64,000 bases of DNA from Serratia fonticola (GCF_006715025.1 NZ_VFMK01000001.1:2108001-2172000), one strand, 5' to 3'. Shown: positions 8,758-18,542, counted from the first letter of the stretch. The notes: generated from the sequence alone by a model not told the origin. Numbers and translations are program-made.

Positions 8758-9687
8758 TCAGCCTTTTTGTTGCTTATCGGTGTCCTTTTTGGCTTTCAGC
8801 CGTTCAGTTTTCGCCTTGTCACTCATATCATTACGGATCTGCGCATGGCTGATCAGCGCGAAGATAAAGGTGCCGCCGATAATGTTGCCAGCCAGGGTCG
8901 GTATGGCGAACGGGTAGAAAAACGCTTGCCAAGGGAGCACACCATTAAACACCAGATACAGGATCTCGACCGAACCGACCACGATATGGGTGAGATCGCA
9001 AATGGCGACCAGATAGGTCATCAAAATAATCACCCAAATCTTGGCGGCCCCGGCTGAAGGGAACATCCATACCATGGTAGCGATGATCCAACCGGCCAGG
9101 ATGCCATTGGCAAACATCTCGCTTGGGGTGTTGTGCATCACTTCCTGGGCCAGGTGGGTGAAGGCATCGCGGGTAGGGGCATCAAAAATGGGCAGATGAA
9201 TAAACGCTAACGCTGCCAGGCCGGTACCAAGCAAATTCCCCAGCAGTACAACCCCCCATAGGCGAAGCAGGATGATGAAATTTTTTTGCGTGGGTTTATG
9301 CATGACGGGTAGCACGGCGGTCACGGTGTTTTCCGTAAACAGCTGTTGGCGGGCCATGATGACGATGATAAAACCGAAGGTATAGCCGATGTTCTCGATA
9401 AAGAATCGGCTGGGGTCATCCGGCAGGCGGGCGTGAAAAATCCCTTTAGCTACCAGCGAAGCCCCCATCGATAAGCCCGCTGCCAGGGCGGACCATAGCA
9501 GTGCCAACCAGTCGCGCTCCAGTTCTTTCTCGCCCTCCATACGGATCTGCTCATGAACGGCAGCGGCGCGTGAAGGCAATTTATCTTCGTCAACTTCAAT
9601 GGTTGATTTGCCCTGATCGTGCTCTTCGCTCTCAACTTTAACGCTACTCTGGGCCGCAGCGGTGGGGTGATCGGGTTTCTCGCTCAA
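8758..9687 (-). CDS. yfdC: YfdC, inner membrane protein of the formate/nitrite transporter family
   Basis: This 309-residue membrane protein has an acidic, charged N-terminal tail of about 60 residues, six or more hydrophobic segments and a basic C-terminus. It closely resembles E. coli YfdC, a FocA/NirC-fold protein of unassigned substrate. A pore-family motif is visible in MARQQLFTENTVTAVLPV. The start codon is TTG at 9687, preceded at 7-8 nt by AGGAG, which decides the start because no in-frame ATG fits. The neighbour argW is the same as in E. coli, but here the ccm operon separates yfdC from mlaA. Confidence 0.9.
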   Translation of the reverse strand: MSEKPDHPTAAAQSSVKVESEEHDQGKSTIEVDEDKLPSRAAAVHEQIRMEGEKELERDWLALLWSALAAGLSMGASLVAKGIFHARLPDDPSRFFIENIGYTFGFIIVIMARQQLFTENTVTAVLPVMHKPTQKNFIILLRLWGVVLLGNLLGTGLAALAFIHLPIFDAPTRDAFTHLAQEVMHNTPSEMFANGILAGWIIATMVWMFPSAGAAKIWVIILMTYLVAICDLTHIVVGSVEILYLVFNGVLPWQAFFYPFAIPTLAGNIIGGTFIFALISHAQIRNDMSDKAKTERLKAKKDTDKQQKG

Positions 9688-9924
9688 TGTCTGTTCTCCT
9701 CTTGTCGGTTAACTAAGCGTAGTTGGTGACGAGGTGATGGAAAGGGCGAGAGCGAAATGAAGAAAAAAGTAACAAAATTTTTACATCGCTGCTTTTTTCT
9801 ACGCAATTTTGATCTGGTGCGCAATATTACCCCTAATGGAGTACATCCTCGCCAGGCTGCGGGCTACGAGCGCGGTATGGCTTATGTTATGATTCGGTAT
9901 CCCAAAGAAAAATATGAGTCCTTC

Positions 9925-10557
9925 ATGCTGGAAGCCAAAAGTCTCAGTTGTGTCCGTGACGAGCGAACCCTGTTTGATGGGTTAAGTTTTTTGGTGGCTC
10001 CGGGTGACATTATTCAGGTCGAAGGGCCCAATGGTGCCGGTAAAACCAGCCTGTTGCGTATTCTGGCCGGGTTGGCACAGCCAGACAGTGGCGAAGTGCT
10101 GTGGCAAGGTGCCAATACCCGGCAGCAGCGCGATCGCTATCATCAGGATTTGCTGTTTCTGGGGCACCAGCCAGGGATAAAATCCATGCTGACCCCGTTT
10201 GAAAATCTGCAATTTTATCAGGCCGTTGGGCAACAGCCTAATCATCAGGCTATCTGGCAGGCGTTGGAGCAAGTGGGGCTGGTTGGCTATGAAGACCTAC
10301 CGGTGGCGCAGCTTTCCGCCGGGCAACAACGGCGCGTTGCGCTGGCACGCTTATGGCTCAGCACCAGCCCACTGTGGATCCTGGATGAACCGCTGACGGC
10401 GATTGATAAACAGGGCGTAGTGGAGCTGATCGCACTCTTCGAGCAACATGCGCAACAGGGGGGCATGGTACTGTTGACCACGCATCAAGATTTAACCGGT
10501 ACACATCGGGCGGTAAGGAAGATCCGCCTGGCAGAAACCCGTGCGGAGATTGCCTGA
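9925..10557 (+). CDS. ccmA: Cytochrome c maturation ABC transporter ATPase CcmA
   Basis: This 210-residue ABC ATPase has Walker A GPNGAGKT at 34-41, the signature LSAGQQRR and Walker B WILDEP. With CcmB, CcmC and CcmD it uses ATP to release haem-loaded CcmE for cytochrome c assembly. The open frame extends upstream to 9757. I chose the ATG at 9925 because the sequence from MLEAKSL onward aligns with E. coli CcmA, while the upstream 56 codons do not look like the family. The ribosome site at this start is weak. The gene overlaps ccmB by one base and opens the ccmABCDEFGHI operon. Confidence 0.93.
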   Translation: MLEAKSLSCVRDERTLFDGLSFLVAPGDIIQVEGPNGAGKTSLLRILAGLAQPDSGEVLWQGANTRQQRDRYHQDLLFLGHQPGIKSMLTPFENLQFYQAVGQQPNHQAIWQALEQVGLVGYEDLPVAQLSAGQQRRVALARLWLSTSPLWILDEPLTAIDKQGVVELIALFEQHAQQGGMVLLTTHQDLTGTHRAVRKIRLAETRAEIA

Positions 10558-11216
10558 TGTTCGTCATTATATTGCGTCGGGAATTGAAAATAGCCTTCCG
10601 TAAAGGTGCCGAGATCGTAAATCCGCTGTGGTTCTTCCTGATTGTGATCACGTTGTTTCCATTGGGTGTCGGGCCTGAACCGCAGTTGCTGGCGCGTATT
10701 GCCCCAGGGATTATCTGGGTGGCGGCGCTGTTGGCCTCACTGCTTTCTCTGGAGCGGCTGTTCCGTGACGACTTTCTTGATGGTTCGCTGGAACAGTTGT
10801 TATTGTTACCCACGCCGCTGCCTATGACGGTGTTGGGCAAAGTATGTGCTCACTGGGTGGTCACGGGATTACCGTTATTGATCCTGTCGCCGCTGGTGGC
10901 ATTACTGCTGTCGCTGGATGTGAATACCTGGATGGCAGTGGCACTGACCCTGCTGTTGGGGACGCCAACGCTGAGCCTGATAGGCGCGATTGGTGTGGCC
11001 CTGACGGTGGGTCTGCGTAAAGGCGGCGTACTACTGAGCTTGCTGGTACTGCCGTTGTATATCCCGGTACTGATATTTGCGACCGCCGCCATTGATGCGG
11101 CATCCATGGGTATGCCGATTGACGGTTATCTGGCTATCCTGGGCGCTATGCTGGCGGGGAGTATCACGCTGGCGCCTTTTGCGACCTCTGCTGCGTTGCG
11201 TGTAAGCGTACACTAG
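10557..11216 (+). CDS. ccmB: Cytochrome c maturation ABC permease CcmB
   Basis: This 219-residue protein has six predicted membrane segments and begins [20 protein letters not shown], as in the CcmB family. It is the membrane partner of CcmA in the complex that releases holo-CcmE. Its ATG overlaps the ccmA stop codon, so translation is coupled. A gap of 106 nt precedes ccmC, the widest within the operon. Confidence 0.94.
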   Translation: MFVIILRRELKIAFRKGAEIVNPLWFFLIVITLFPLGVGPEPQLLARIAPGIIWVAALLASLLSLERLFRDDFLDGSLEQLLLLPTPLPMTVLGKVCAHWVVTGLPLLILSPLVALLLSLDVNTWMAVALTLLLGTPTLSLIGAIGVALTVGLRKGGVLLSLLVLPLYIPVLIFATAAIDAASMGMPIDGYLAILGAMLAGSITLAPFATSAALRVSVH

Positions 11217-11322
11217 CAATAAAGCATATCGCGGGTGAATGCCATCAAGAGCCTTGCCCGTACATAAGACTTTCGCCGTTCGGCCTGTACAGAGCGGCAC
11301 CGAATGACTTTTACCGTGAGCA

Positions 11323-12069
11323 ATGACGACAATGTGGAAATGGTTACATCAATTTGCCCGACCTGAGCGGCTGTACCATGTCTGTGGCCGCTTCGTCCCC
11401 TGGATAGGGATCGCCGGTGCCCTCTGTCTACTGGTTGGCTGGGTGTGGGGATTTGGTTTTGCCCCCAGAGATTACCAGCAGGGCGACAGCTTCCGAATTA
11501 TGTATATTCATGTCCCGGCGGCCATGTGGTCGATGGGCATTTATGCTTCAATGGCGATAGCGGCATTTATCGGCCTGGTCTGGCAGATGAAAATGTCCGA
11601 TACCGTGGTTGCGGCCATGGCGCCGGTCGGCGCTGTGTTCACCTTTATTGCCTTGGTGACCGGTTCCGCCTGGGGTAAGCCAATGTGGGGCACCTGGTGG
11701 GTGTGGGATGCCCGCTTGACCTCAGAACTGGTGCTGCTGTTCCTTTATATGGGCATTATCGCGTTGTACAACGCTTTCGACGATCGCCGCCTTGCCGGGC
11801 GTGCCGCCGGTATTCTGGTGCTGGTTGGGGTGATCAATATTCCGATAATCCATTTCTCTGTCGAGTGGTGGAATACGCTCCATCAGGGTTCGACCAATAT
11901 GCAGCAAAGCATCGCGCCAGCGATGCGTACACCGTTGCGTTGGGCTATTCTCGGCTATTTGCTGTTCTTTATTACCCTAACCTTGATGCGTTTACGCAAC
12001 CTGATCCTGATCCAGGAACGCCAACGCCCTTGGGTCGCTGAACTGGTGAACAAGGAGCGTCAATCATGA
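11323..12069 (+). CDS. ccmC: Haem handling membrane protein CcmC
   Basis: This 248-residue protein has six membrane segments and the tryptophan-rich periplasmic WWD motif (WGTWWVWDARLTSE) that holds haem for transfer to CcmE. Conserved histidines appear in the periplasmic loops (HVPAAMWS and HFSVEWWNTLHQG). A second in-frame ATG at 11332 gives MWKWLHQ, which matches the E. coli start better, so the true start may be three codons in. It overlaps ccmD by 4 nt. Confidence 0.95.
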   Translation: MTTMWKWLHQFARPERLYHVCGRFVPWIGIAGALCLLVGWVWGFGFAPRDYQQGDSFRIMYIHVPAAMWSMGIYASMAIAAFIGLVWQMKMSDTVVAAMAPVGAVFTFIALVTGSAWGKPMWGTWWVWDARLTSELVLLFLYMGIIALYNAFDDRRLAGRAAGILVLVGVINIPIIHFSVEWWNTLHQGSTNMQQSIAPAMRTPLRWAILGYLLFFITLTLMRLRNLILIQERQRPWVAELVNKERQS

Positions 12070-12308
12070 GTGCTGCATTCGATTCCTGGCAGGCGTTCTT
12101 CGCTATGGGCGGTTACGCGTTTTACGTCTGGCTCGCCGTGGCCGCGACGTTGCTCTCGCTGCTGGGGCTATTTATCCATACCTTGTGGCAACGTAAACAG
12201 CTGCTGGCGGAAGTCAGCCGCCAAGCGTCGCGTGAGCGACGCATCCGTCAGTCAAAACAAAAATCAGCCACACCGCAGTCTGCTAATCCGCGGGAGAAAT
12301 CATTGTGA
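12066..12308 (+). CDS. ccmD: Small membrane protein CcmD
   Basis: This 80-residue protein has one membrane segment (about residues 15-38) and a basic cytoplasmic tail, as expected for CcmD. It stabilises the CcmABC-CcmE complex and is needed for release of haem-loaded CcmE. It overlaps both neighbours by 4 nt, which indicates tight translational coupling. Confidence 0.9.
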   Translation: MSAAFDSWQAFFAMGGYAFYVWLAVAATLLSLLGLFIHTLWQRKQLLAEVSRQASRERRIRQSKQKSATPQSANPREKSL

Positions 12309-12799
12309 ATCCACGTCGTAAAAGCCGCCTTTATCTGGCCATTGTCGTACTGATTGGCGTTGCGCTGACCGCCACACTGTTGCTGTATGCGCTGCGTTCA
12401 AATATTGACCTGTTTTATACGCCAAGCGAAATACTGCAAGGTAAAGGCGAGAAGCATGAGATGCCCGAAATCGGCCAGCGTTTGCGCATTGGCGGCATGG
12501 TGATGCCGGGGTCGGTCAAGCGTGACCAGCAAAGCCTGCAGGTGAGTTTCAAAGTGTATGACGCCCATGGCGCGATTGAAGTGACCTATAACGGTATCCT
12601 GCCGGATCTGTTCCGCGAAGGGCAGGGCGTGGTGGCTCAGGGGGTCTTGGAGGAAGGTAACGTGGTTAATGCCCGTGAAGTGCTGGCCAAACACGACGAG
12701 AAATATACGCCACCTGAAGTGGCAGACGCGATGAAAGAAAACCACAACGGCCCGGCGTCTAGCTATGCTAACCCGCAGGACGGGAGCAATAAGTCATGA
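12305..12799 (+). CDS. ccmE: Periplasmic haem chaperone CcmE
   Basis: This 164-residue protein has an N-terminal membrane anchor (about 8-30) and a periplasmic OB-fold. The haem-binding histidine falls at H130 in LAKHDEKY, with the conserved tyrosine at 134, exactly as in E. coli. It carries covalently bound haem from CcmC to CcmF. The C-terminal tail is flexible and rich in Asn, Ser and Pro. It overlaps ccmD and ccmF by 4 nt each. Confidence 0.95.
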   Translation: MNPRRKSRLYLAIVVLIGVALTATLLLYALRSNIDLFYTPSEILQGKGEKHEMPEIGQRLRIGGMVMPGSVKRDQQSLQVSFKVYDAHGAIEVTYNGILPDLFREGQGVVAQGVLEEGNVVNAREVLAKHDEKYTPPEVADAMKENHNGPASSYANPQDGSNKS

Positions 12800-14766
12800 T
12801 GCCAGAAGTTGGGAGTTTCCTGCTGTGCCTGGCGCTGGCGATTTCGCTGTTGCTGAGTATTTATCCGCAATGGGGAGCCGCACGCCAGGATACGCGCATG
12901 ATGGCGGTTGCCCGTCCGTTAACTTATGGCATGTTTGCCGCGATTACGCTGGCGTTTTTCTGCCTGGTGCACGCTTTTGTCACCAATGATTTTACCGTGG
13001 CTTATGTTGCCGCCAACTCCAACACCCAATTGCCGGTTTACTATCGCATTGCGGCTACCTGGGGAGCGCACGAGGGCTCTTTGCTGCTATGGGTGCTGTT
13101 GCTGAGTTGCTGGTCATTGGCGGTGGCATTGTGCAGTCGCACCATGCCGCAGGATGCGGTGGCACGCGTACTCTCTGTGATGGGGATGATTACGGCCGGT
13201 TTCTTGCTGTTTATTATCATGACCTCCAACCCGTTCACCCGTACCTTGCCGAATTTCCCTATCGACGGTAGCGATCTGAACCCGTTGCTGCAGGATATCG
13301 GGCTGATCTTCCATCCTCCGTTACTGTATATGGGGTATGTCGGTTTCTCGGTAGCTTTTGCTTTCGCTATTGCCTCGTTGATGGCTGGCCGCCTCGATAC
13401 TGCATGGGCACGTTGGTCGCGCCCGTGGACAACGGCGGCCTGGGTCTTCCTGACTCTGGGGATCGTGCTGGGCTCGGCCTGGGCTTACTACGAACTGGGC
13501 TGGGGCGGTTGGTGGTTCTGGGATCCGGTGGAAAACGCCTCCTTTATGCCGTGGTTGGCCGGGACGGCTTTGATCCATTCGCTGGCGGTGACCGAAAAGC
13601 GCGGTACGTTCAAAGCCTGGACGGTATTGCTGGCGATCACCGCCTTCTCACTGTGTTTGCTGGGCACCTTCCTGGTCCGTTCCGGCGTGCTGGTTTCCGT
13701 ACACTCCTTTGCTTCCGATCCGGCTCGTGGGATGTTTATCCTCGCTTATCTGGTAATTGTCATTGGCGGTTCGCTGTTGCTGTATGCCGTCAAAGGCGGC
13801 CAGGTACGTAGCCGGGTGCAGCACGAAACCTTCTCGCGTGAGACCTTCCTGCTGGGGAATAACGTCCTGCTGATTGCCGCCATGTTGGTGGTGTTGCTGG
13901 GTACCCTGTTACCGTTGGTGCATAAGCAACTGGGGCTGGGCAGTATTTCCATCGGTGAGCCCTTCTTTAACACCATGTTTACCTGGTTGATGGCACCGCT
14001 GGCCCTGTTGCTGGGCATTGGGCCACTGGTGCGCTGGCGTCGTGATGAACCGACCAAGCTTTGGCGCCGCCTGGGTGTGGCGCTGGTGATCACCCTGGTG
14101 CTGTCGATTCTGCTGCCTTGGCTGCTGCAGGACAGTATTGCCGGGATGACGGTCGTTGGGTTGATTATGGCGATATGGGTGATTGTGCTGACCTTAATGG
14201 AACTGCACGAGCGGGCTACGCATCGTTATGGCTTCTGGCGCGGGCTGGCACATCTGTCCCGTAGCCACTGGGGCATGGTGCTCGGTCACTTGGGCGTGGC
14301 CGTCACGGTGATCGGTATCGCTTTCAGTCAAAACTACAGCGTAGAACGAGATGTACGCATGAAGGCCGGAGATAGCGTGGAAATCCATGACTATCGCTTC
14401 ATCTTCCGCGATGTGCACGATATCCGCGGGCCGAACTATACCGGCGGCGTCGGGATTATCGATGTTACGCGCAACGGCAAGGCGGAAGCCACTTTGCATG
14501 CAGAAAAACGCTACTACAGCGTGGCGCGCAGCATGATGACGGAGGCCGCCATCGACGGTGGTCTGACACGCGATCTGTATGCCGCGTTGGGTGAGGAACT
14601 GGACGATGGCTCCTGGGCGGTGCGTCTTTATTACAAGCCTTTTGTCCGCTGGATCTGGTTCGGTGGGGTGTTTATGGCATTGGGTGGTGTGCTGTGCATA
14701 CTCGATCCGCGCTATCGCATGAGCAAAAAACTCAAACGTGAAGCCAAAAAAGGAGAGCAGGTATGA
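12796..14766 (+). CDS. ccmF: Cytochrome c haem lyase subunit CcmF
   Basis: This 656-residue polytopic protein has the tryptophan-rich haem-handling WWD motif ([19 protein letters not shown]). Histidine-bearing loops near TWGAHEGS and VHSFASDP fit known CcmF haem ligands. With CcmH and CcmI it attaches haem to the CXXCH motif of apocytochromes in the periplasm. Length matches the family. It overlaps ccmE and ccmG by 4 nt. Confidence 0.95.
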   Translation: MMPEVGSFLLCLALAISLLLSIYPQWGAARQDTRMMAVARPLTYGMFAAITLAFFCLVHAFVTNDFTVAYVAANSNTQLPVYYRIAATWGAHEGSLLLWVLLLSCWSLAVALCSRTMPQDAVARVLSVMGMITAGFLLFIIMTSNPFTRTLPNFPIDGSDLNPLLQDIGLIFHPPLLYMGYVGFSVAFAFAIASLMAGRLDTAWARWSRPWTTAAWVFLTLGIVLGSAWAYYELGWGGWWFWDPVENASFMPWLAGTALIHSLAVTEKRGTFKAWTVLLAITAFSLCLLGTFLVRSGVLVSVHSFASDPARGMFILAYLVIVIGGSLLLYAVKGGQVRSRVQHETFSRETFLLGNNVLLIAAMLVVLLGTLLPLVHKQLGLGSISIGEPFFNTMFTWLMAPLALLLGIGPLVRWRRDEPTKLWRRLGVALVITLVLSILLPWLLQDSIAGMTVVGLIMAIWVIVLTLMELHERATHRYGFWRGLAHLSRSHWGMVLGHLGVAVTVIGIAFSQNYSVERDVRMKAGDSVEIHDYRFIFRDVHDIRGPNYTGGVGIIDVTRNGKAEATLHAEKRYYSVARSMMTEAAIDGGLTRDLYAALGEELDDGSWAVRLYYKPFVRWIWFGGVFMALGGVLCILDPRYRMSKKLKREAKKGEQV

Positions 14767-15314
14767 GCCGCAAATTGCTATTTATTCCACTCGTCCTGTT
14801 TCTGCTGTTAGTGGTCGCTTTGCTGGTGCAATTGACGCGCAACGCCGGTGGTGAAGACCCTACCATGCTGGAATCTGCACTGATCGGCAAACCGGTGCCA
14901 ACTTTCAAGCTGGAATCGCTCGATCACCCTGGCAAAACTTTCGATCAGGCGGTGCTGCGTAACGGTAAACCGATGCTGCTTAACGTCTGGGCGACCTGGT
15001 GCCCGACCTGTCGCGCAGAACATCAATACCTTAACACTCTGGCTGCCAAGGGCATCCGCGTGGTAGGGCTGAACTATAAAGATGACCGTGACAAGGCAGT
15101 GGTTTGGCTTAATCAGTTGGGTAACCCCTATGCACTCAGCCTGTATGACGGTGACGGTATGTTAGGGCTGGATCTGGGCGTTTATGGCGCGCCGGAAACC
15201 TTCCTGATCGACGGTGATGGCATCATTCGCTATCGCCATGCCGGGGACATGAATGAACGAGTCTGGCAGCAGGAAGTGTTGCCGCTGTACCGTAAATACG
15301 GAGGTGACGCATGA
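14763..15314 (+). CDS. ccmG: Membrane-anchored thioredoxin CcmG (DsbE)
   Basis: This 183-residue protein has an N-terminal membrane anchor (about 5-24) and a periplasmic thioredoxin fold. The active site WCPTC has cysteines at 80 and 83, the same numbering as E. coli CcmG. The conserved GAPETFLID contains the cis-proline loop region. It keeps apocytochrome cysteines reduced for haem attachment, with electrons coming from DsbD. It overlaps ccmF and ccmH by 4 nt. Confidence 0.95.
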   Translation: MSRKLLFIPLVLFLLLVVALLVQLTRNAGGEDPTMLESALIGKPVPTFKLESLDHPGKTFDQAVLRNGKPMLLNVWATWCPTCRAEHQYLNTLAAKGIRVVGLNYKDDRDKAVVWLNQLGNPYALSLYDGDGMLGLDLGVYGAPETFLIDGDGIIRYRHAGDMNERVWQQEVLPLYRKYGGDA

Positions 15315-15778
15315 GGCTGATAACGTTGCTGTTGGCTGCGTTGCTGAGCTGGAGCGCTGTCGCCGCCATCGATACCTACAAATTCAACTCGGTAGAGCAG
15401 GAGCAGCAATACCGTGAGCTGACCGAACAGCTGCGCTGCCCGAAATGCCAGAACAACAGCATTGCCGACTCCAACGCCATCATTGCGTCGGATATGCGCA
15501 CCAAAGTGTATGAGTTGATGATGCAGGGGCAGGATAAGCAGCAGGTCATCGATTATATGGTGGCGCGCTACGGCAATTTTGTTACCTATGAGCCGCCGGT
15601 AACGCCGGCAACCCTGATCCTGTGGGTCGGGCCTTTGTTGTTTGTGCTGATTGGTGGTGCGGTGGTGATACTGCGTACTCGCTATCGCCGGACGAATACC
15701 GATAACGAAGAACTCTCCGAACAGGAGCAACAGCGTCTTGCTGCTCTGCTGAAAGAGACTGACAGGAAGAAACCCTAA
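15311..15778 (+). CDS. ccmH: Cytochrome c maturation thiol protein CcmH (short form)
   Basis: This 155-residue protein has a cleavable signal peptide (about 1-19), the redox motif LRCPKCQNNSI and a C-terminal membrane segment (about 102-122). It corresponds to only the N-terminal half of E. coli CcmH, because the TPR half is a separate gene here (ccmI). It acts with CcmG in reducing apocytochrome c. The stop codon overlaps the ccmI start by one base. Confidence 0.93.
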   Translation: MRLITLLLAALLSWSAVAAIDTYKFNSVEQEQQYRELTEQLRCPKCQNNSIADSNAIIASDMRTKVYELMMQGQDKQQVIDYMVARYGNFVTYEPPVTPATLILWVGPLLFVLIGGAVVILRTRYRRTNTDNEELSEQEQQRLAALLKETDRKKP

Positions 15779-16989
15779 TGGCTTTTTGGCTGATTATTAT
15801 TGTGCTGTTGCTGGGAACTGCCGCTTTACTGGTGGTGCCCGCGATGCGCCAAGGTAAAGAGGGTGAGGCGGCTAGCCGAGATACCCTGAACAAGGCGTTC
15901 TATCAGGATCGCCTTGATGAACTGGAGCAGGATGAAGAGCAGGGCGTGGTAGCGGAACGTCCTGAGATGGTCAAAGAGCTGCAGCAGAACCTGTTAAATG
16001 ATATTCCAGGGCAGCAGGAAGAGCCGCCTCGTCCGATCAACCGTTGGGCATTGGTGCCTGGCGTGATGGTGCTGGTGGTGGTTGCCGTTGGCTTTTATCT
16101 GAAAACCGGTGGATTGGCTCAGGTTATGGCCTGGCATCAGGTAGAATCCCAAATGCCGGAATTGCGTGAGCGTGTGGCCAATGAACGCGCCAAGCCGCTG
16201 AGCATGGAAGAAATTGCTCGTCTCGGGTTGGGGTTGCGCACTTCCTTGCAGAACGATGACAGGAATATCAACGACTGGATGATGCTTGGCCGTGTTGGCA
16301 TGGCGTTAAACAATGCCACCACGGCGACGCAAGCTTTCGCGCATGCCTATCGCCTGGATCCAAATAATATGGAAGTCCGTCTGGGCTATGCTGAAGTGTT
16401 AACCCGTTCCAACGATCCGGAAGATAACAAGCAAGCGTCAGCGATGCTGCGCAAAATGGTGGCAGAAGATCATACCAACCTGCGTGTATTGAGTCTGTTG
16501 GCATTTAACGCCTTTGAACAGGGTGATTACCAGCAGGCGATCGGTGCGTGGCAGGTGATGTTGAAATTGCTGCCCGCTGACGATCAGCGTATAGAAGTGA
16601 TAAAGCGCAGTATCGAACAAGCAAAAGTTCAGGTTGGCGAAGAAACTGTTAAACTTGTTGTTAATGTCACGCTGTCGCCAGAGGCGACAAAAGCGTTACC
16701 GCAACAAGGAACGCTGATCGTTTCGGTTACCGATGGGACAAATCCGGTGCCGGTCGCGGTCAAACAACTGCCTCTTAGCCGTTTCCCACTGTCATTTACT
16801 GTTGATGACAGCAATGCCATGATGCCCGAGCGCCTGCTTTCTGCGCTGCAACAGGTGAAGGTTCGCGTGCGGCTCTCTCAAGATGGCCTGGCGACCCCGC
16901 AGACGGGAGATTGGTATGGCGAGAGTGGGGTTCAGGCATTTAGTGGCAAAGAACCGATCAGCGTTCAGATAGACAAACAGGTTCCCTGA
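15778..16989 (+). CDS. ccmI: Apocytochrome c chaperone CcmI (TPR protein)
   Basis: This 403-residue protein has two N-terminal membrane segments (about 3-20 and 92-110) flanking a cytoplasmic coiled-coil-like loop rich in Glu and Gln. A periplasmic TPR region (about 155-280) and a C-terminal beta-rich domain follow. It holds apocytochrome c for the CcmF/CcmH haem lyase. In E. coli this region is fused to CcmH; here it is the separate last gene of the ccm operon. Confidence 0.9.
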   Translation: MAFWLIIIVLLLGTAALLVVPAMRQGKEGEAASRDTLNKAFYQDRLDELEQDEEQGVVAERPEMVKELQQNLLNDIPGQQEEPPRPINRWALVPGVMVLVVVAVGFYLKTGGLAQVMAWHQVESQMPELRERVANERAKPLSMEEIARLGLGLRTSLQNDDRNINDWMMLGRVGMALNNATTATQAFAHAYRLDPNNMEVRLGYAEVLTRSNDPEDNKQASAMLRKMVAEDHTNLRVLSLLAFNAFEQGDYQQAIGAWQVMLKLLPADDQRIEVIKRSIEQAKVQVGEETVKLVVNVTLSPEATKALPQQGTLIVSVTDGTNPVPVAVKQLPLSRFPLSFTVDDSNAMMPERLLSALQQVKVRVRLSQDGLATPQTGDWYGESGVQAFSGKEPISVQIDKQVP

Positions 16990-17022
16990 TAAAAAAATCA
17001 ACGGGTTTTCATGGAGAAAGAT

Positions 17023-17784
17023 ATGAATTTTCGCCTGACTGGGCTGGCTTTCGCAACGGTGTTATTGGTGGGGTGCGCCAGTTCGTCTGGTAACGATCCA
17101 CAGGGGCGTTCCGATCCTCTGGAAGGATTCAACCGGGCGATGTTTAACTTCAACTACAACGTGATGGACCCGTATGTGCTCCGTCCAGTTGCGGTGGCAT
17201 GGCGTGACTATGTCCCAACCCCTGCGCGTAATGGCCTGAGCAACTTTACTTCCAACCTGGAAGAACCGGCCAGCATGGTGAACGAATTCCTGCGTGGTAA
17301 CCCGTATCAAGGCATGATCCACTTCAACCGTTTCTTCCTGAACACCCTGCTGGGTATGGGGGGGTTGATTGATGTAGCCGGTATGGCAAATCCGAAACTG
17401 GCGCGCGAAGAACCGCGTCGCTTTGGTGGTACGCTGGGCAATTACGGCGTAGGTTATGGCCCGTATGTGCATTTACCCGTTTACGGCAGCTTCACCATTC
17501 GCGAAGAGGGCGGTGATTGGGCGGATACCGTTTATCCGGTGCTGAGCTATCTCACCTTCTGGATGTCGGCGGGTAAATGGGTGGTGGAAGGGATCGAAAC
17601 CCGTGCACAGTTGCTGGATTCTGACGGACTGCTGCGTAACTCCTCCGATCCTTACCTGATGGTACGTGAAGCCTATTTCCAGCGTCATGACTTCCTGGCC
17701 CAGGGCGGCAAACTCCAGCCGCAAGAGAACCCTAACGCCAAGGCGATCCAGGGCGATCTGGACGAGATTGATTCCGCCAACTAA
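17023..17784 (+). CDS. mlaA: Outer-membrane lipoprotein MlaA (VacJ)
   Basis: This 253-residue lipoprotein has signal peptide and lipobox LLVGC with the lipidated cysteine at 18. The body (RSDPLEGFNR, and later GVGYGPYV) is very similar to E. coli MlaA. MlaA sits in the outer membrane with porins and removes misplaced phospholipid from the outer leaflet for MlaC. I chose the ATG at 17023 because GGAGAAAG lies just upstream and the protein then starts like E. coli MlaA; an in-frame ATG at 17011 is within that ribosome site. In E. coli, mlaA is next to yfdC. Confidence 0.95.
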   Translation: MNFRLTGLAFATVLLVGCASSSGNDPQGRSDPLEGFNRAMFNFNYNVMDPYVLRPVAVAWRDYVPTPARNGLSNFTSNLEEPASMVNEFLRGNPYQGMIHFNRFFLNTLLGMGGLIDVAGMANPKLAREEPRRFGGTLGNYGVGYGPYVHLPVYGSFTIREEGGDWADTVYPVLSYLTFWMSAGKWVVEGIETRAQLLDSDGLLRNSSDPYLMVREAYFQRHDFLAQGGKLQPQENPNAKAIQGDLDEIDSAN

Positions 17785-17789
17785 GGCCT

Positions 17790-17816
17790 AACCTGTTCCC
17801 TCTTCGGGGGCAGGTT
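17790..17816 (+). terminator. Hairpin after mlaA
   Basis: The stem AACCTG...CAGGTT with an inner CCC/GGG lies 5 nt after the mlaA stop. The T-run after it is short, so it is a modest rho-independent terminator candidate. Confidence 0.5.
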
Positions 17817-17841
17817 TCCCATTAACGTTTGCATCTCATGT

Positions 17842-18443
17842 GCCCCTCACCCTAACCCTCTCCCACAGGGAGAGGGGACTGAAAGAGCCACAACTTAGTT
17901 GCGATACTCATCCTCAGCATCTACTCTGTGACAGATTAACTTCCGCACCTAACCACAACACCGATCAGCTCCCTTTTGGACTGGGGACTGAATGTGCCAC
18001 AACTTAATTGCGATACTCATCCTCAGCATCTACTCTGTGACAAATTAACTTCTGCACCTAATCACAACACCGATCAGCGCATACAGGGAGAGGGAACTGA
18101 ATGTGCCACAACTTAATTGCGATACTCATCCTCAGCATCTACTCTGTGACAGATTAACTTCCGCACCTAACCACAACACCGATCAGCTCCATTTTGGACT
18201 GAGGACTGAACGTGCCACAACTTAATTGCGATACTCATCCTCAGCATCTACTCTGTGACAGATTAACTTCCGCACCTAACCACAACACCGAACAGCTCCC
18301 TCTTGGACTGAGGACTGAACGTGCCACATATCTGATTATGATGACACCCCATCACCCGCCTCAAGAGCTGCATACTGATCCCTGTACCTGATAGCATCGA
18401 CGTACCAGCTCCCTCTCCTTGGGGAGAGGGTTGGGGTGAGGGA
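17842..18443. mobile_element. Composite repeat element with inverted REP-like ends
   Basis: A block of about 600 bp without genes is bounded by inverted copies of a 21-22 bp sequence: left CCCTCACCCTAACCCTCTCC at 17844-17863, right its complement with one or two differences within 18421-18442. Each end can also fold on itself (17857-17877 and 18411-18430, GGGAGAGGG type). The interior holds four 109-bp tandem copies and about 85 bp of other sequence. No transposase is present. It looks like a non-autonomous MITE- or REP-type element that expanded internally. The same palindrome core recurs at 54614-54639. Confidence 0.6.
17887..18322. repeat. Four tandem copies of a 109-bp unit
   Basis: Units begin at 17887, 17996, 18105 and 18214, each starting GCCACAACTTA and each exactly 109 bp long. 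A fifth copy breaks off after GCCACA at 18323-18328. Copies differ at only a few positions, except that copy 2 carries a different segment near its end (CATACAGGGAGAGGGAACTG) resembling the bounding palindrome. No long open frame runs through the array. Confidence 0.9.
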
Positions 18444-18515
18444 GATCGTGGGGAGGAAAATCGGTGCTGGGATCTACGGATTATCTGGGCGAGCTGTGCC
18501 GTAAATGTTAAAATC

Positions 18516-18542
18516 CGTGACAGGACCCAGCTTCCTGTCACG
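18516..18542. repeat. Perfect 10-bp inverted repeat upstream of yqiJ
   Basis: CGTGACAGGA and TCCTGTCACG are separated by 7 bases. The dyad lies about 165 nt upstream of the yqiJ start. It could be an operator or an RNA hairpin, and no T-run follows it. Confidence 0.45.

Noticed and set aside
9757..9924. A 56-codon N-terminal extension of CcmA
   Set aside because: The extension does not resemble the family, and alignment with E. coli starts at the ATG at 9925.
17887..18322. The 109-bp array as a CRISPR
   Set aside because: The whole unit repeats with no variable spacers, and no cas genes are near.
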